From positions 248,001 to 312,000 of the forward strand of contig CALBTB010000009.1 of the NCBI GenBank assembly GCA_937967995.1: DNA of 64,000 bases. The letters run 5' to 3'. The stretch comes from an uncultured Gammaproteobacteria bacterium. Lineage in GTDB: Bacteria > Pseudomonadota > Gammaproteobacteria > UBA6429 > Thiohalophilaceae. Under the pieces are notes generated by a model. It was not told the origin of the DNA. It made no database searches and saw nothing but the letters and a program-made list of their open reading frames with translations. Position 1 is the stretch's first letter. Each line of letters opens with the position of its first letter. This document shows, piece after piece, positions 62,672 to 64,000 of this stretch. The position numbers were made by a program, and so were the translations under genes.

Positions 62672-63643
62672 ATGATGAATCTTGCATCAGCAATAATTTT
62701 AGATAAGGTAAAAGATCCAAAAGTGGTCTTTAACAAGCTTGGCGTACCGTTAATATCTATTGCCATCTTCCTGCTTTTATGGGGTGCGGTAGCATCTCAA
62801 ATTAAAACGTCGCTGGGTGTCGTGCCCGGCCCGGGCAAGGTCTGGGAACAAACCGTGACGCTGTATGACGAACATATGGAAGAGCGCGACAAGGAAACGG
62901 CATTCTATGAGCGTCAACATAAACGTAACGAACGTAAACTGGCAAGCAATCCGGACGCCGAAGTAAAAATTCGCGCCTATACGGGAAAGCCGACGTTCTT
63001 TGATCAGATTGTCACCAGTATTGTCACCGTACTGACAGGATTTCTGGTGGCAACCCTGATTGCGATTCCCATCGGTATAATCTGCGGACTGAGCAGCACG
63101 CTTTATACTGCACTAAATCCGATTATTCAGATGTTCAAACCGGTTTCACCTCTGGCCTGGTTGCCCATCGTGACAATGATCGTCAGTGCCGTTTATATCA
63201 CCGATGACCCGTTGTTTGAGAAGTCTTTTCTCAATTCGGCCATCACAGTGACCTTGTGCTGCATGTGGCCAACCATCATTAATACGACCGTTGGTGTGTC
63301 GTCTATTAACAAGGACCTGGTCAATGTCAGTCGCGTCCTGCGTCTTGGCTGGATGACGAATATCTTTAAAATCGTGTTGCCATCATCCATTCCGATGATG
63401 TTTGCGGGTCTGCGTGTTTCTCTTGGTATTGGCTGGATGGTTCTTATCGCAGCTGAAATGCTGGCACAAAATCCAGGCCTCGGAAAATTTGTCTGGGATG
63501 AATTCCAGAATGGCAGTTCCAATTCGCTGGCCAGAATCATGGTGGCAGTACTGGCAATTGGCCTGATTGGCTTTCTGCTGGACAGGATGATGCTGTTACT
63601 ACAGCGTCGGGTTAACTGGGACAAGAGCGCAACCTTAAGATAA
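62672..63643 (+). CDS. nrtB: NrtB-type ABC transporter permease
   Basis: The 323-residue permease has about six membrane helices and the EAA loop 'LRLGWMTNIFKIVLPSSIPMMFAGLRVSLG'-type region (about 225-255). A long hydrophilic segment after the first helix (about 65-110) is characteristic of NrtB rather than the shorter SsuC/TauC. It forms the channel for the NrtA-delivered anion. The ATPase gene starts 14 bases later. Confidence 0.93.
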   Translation: MMNLASAIILDKVKDPKVVFNKLGVPLISIAIFLLLWGAVASQIKTSLGVVPGPGKVWEQTVTLYDEHMEERDKETAFYERQHKRNERKLASNPDAEVKIRAYTGKPTFFDQIVTSIVTVLTGFLVATLIAIPIGIICGLSSTLYTALNPIIQMFKPVSPLAWLPIVTMIVSAVYITDDPLFEKSFLNSAITVTLCCMWPTIINTTVGVSSINKDLVNVSRVLRLGWMTNIFKIVLPSSIPMMFAGLRVSLGIGWMVLIAAEMLAQNPGLGKFVWDEFQNGSSNSLARIMVAVLAIGLIGFLLDRMMLLLQRRVNWDKSATLR

Positions 63644-63657
63644 TCGGGAGAAAAATA

Positions 63658-64000
63658 ATGGCACATCTTGAAATTTCACATATGTCGATGGAATTTGAAA
63701 CACCAGACGGTCCTTTTCGTGCGCTTGATGATATTCAGCTGACAATCGGTAAAGGTGAATTTGTCTCGTTGATTGGTCACTCCGGTTGCGGTAAATCCAC
63801 CGTGCTCAATGTTGTCGCAGGTCTTTACCAGGCAACAACCGGTGGTGTTATTCTGGACGGCAAGGAAGTCAATGAGCCGGGGCCGGACAGGGCAGTGGTG
63901 TTTCAAAATCACTCGTTATTACCCTGGCTAACGGCGTATGAAAATGTCGAACTGGCCGTCAGGCAGGTGTTTAAAGGTATAAAGTCCAAAGCGGAAATGC
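63658..64000 (+). CDS. NrtC/NrtD-type ABC transporter ATPase (3' part outside window)
   Basis: About 114 residues are visible. Walker A is 'GHSGCGKST', and the Q-loop 'VVFQNHSLLPWLTAYENV' matches NrtD/NasD-type ATPases. Whether it has the extra NrtA-like regulatory domain of NrtC cannot be seen. It follows nrtB closely. CGGGAG precedes the ATG. Confidence 0.93.
   Translation, partial: MAHLEISHMSMEFETPDGPFRALDDIQLTIGKGEFVSLIGHSGCGKSTVLNVVAGLYQATTGGVILDGKEVNEPGPDRAVVFQNHSLLPWLTAYENVELAVRQVFKGIKSKAEM

Overview
The window reads as chromosomal DNA of a chemo- or phototrophic sulfur-oxidizing gammaproteobacterium. A complete oxidative-type (reverse) dissimilatory sulfite reductase operon, dsrABEFHCMKLJOPNR, occupies the first 15 kb. 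The central housekeeping genes follow the usual gammaproteobacterial order yceD-rpmF-plsX-fabHDG-acpP-fabF-pabC-mltG-tmk-holB-pilZ-tatD. No species can be named from sequence alone; gene content resembles Chromatiales-type sulfur oxidizers. I recognised no rRNA, tRNA, CRISPR array, transposase, integrase or phage gene.

Layout. (1) 1-15148, minus strand: the dsr operon, followed downstream (where dsrS sits in Allochromatium) by a NarX/NarL-like two-component pair and a rhodanese cut by the window edge. (2) 15149-15576: regulatory region with two perfect palindromes and other dyads. (3) 15577-26543: an accessory block of poorly understood genes. It holds a TauD-like dioxygenase, a small hypothetical, a stand-alone Cas6/Cmx6-like protein, a DsrC paralogue without cysteines, two further Fe(II)/2-oxoglutarate dioxygenases, a large conserved hypothetical, a TrpD-fold protein with an altered substrate loop, a Sel1 protein, and a MoxR ATPase with a VWA/HExxH partner. 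(4) 26544-29996: a 1150-residue PilZ-DUF1631-GGDEF-EAL protein. (5) 30138-34022: a Maf pyrophosphatase and a two-subunit pyruvate carboxylase whose B subunit is interrupted by one in-frame TAG. (6) 34153-46413: fatty-acid, folate and replication housekeeping genes. (7) 46424-54362: an apparently complete beta-oxidation set (thioesterase, FadD, FadJ, FadI, FadE), then a class-V aminotransferase. (8) 55813-64000: a nitrogen-related region with a NasT-type ANTAR antiterminator and two transcription units that each begin with a leader ending in a strong intrinsic terminator just before the first gene.

How the genes work together. DsrEFH and DsrC pass sulfane sulfur to DsrAB, which oxidises it to sulfite; DsrMKJOP and DsrL carry the electrons away; DsrN supplies a siroheme-related amidation; DsrR is a cysteine-free A-type protein. 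In the last region NasT probably reads through both leader terminators. The second unit is a nitrate/nitrite-type ABC importer (NrtABC). The first is not a textbook nitrate or nitrite reductase: it encodes a NirB-like FAD protein with a BFD-type [2Fe-2S] domain fused to a putative di-heme membrane module, a membrane-anchored cytochrome c with eleven possible heme sites, a DUF3365 heme lipoprotein and a single-domain globin. This looks like a route for electrons from NAD(P)H across the membrane to periplasmic hemes, together with NO handling, and it is my best candidate for an undescribed system in the window.
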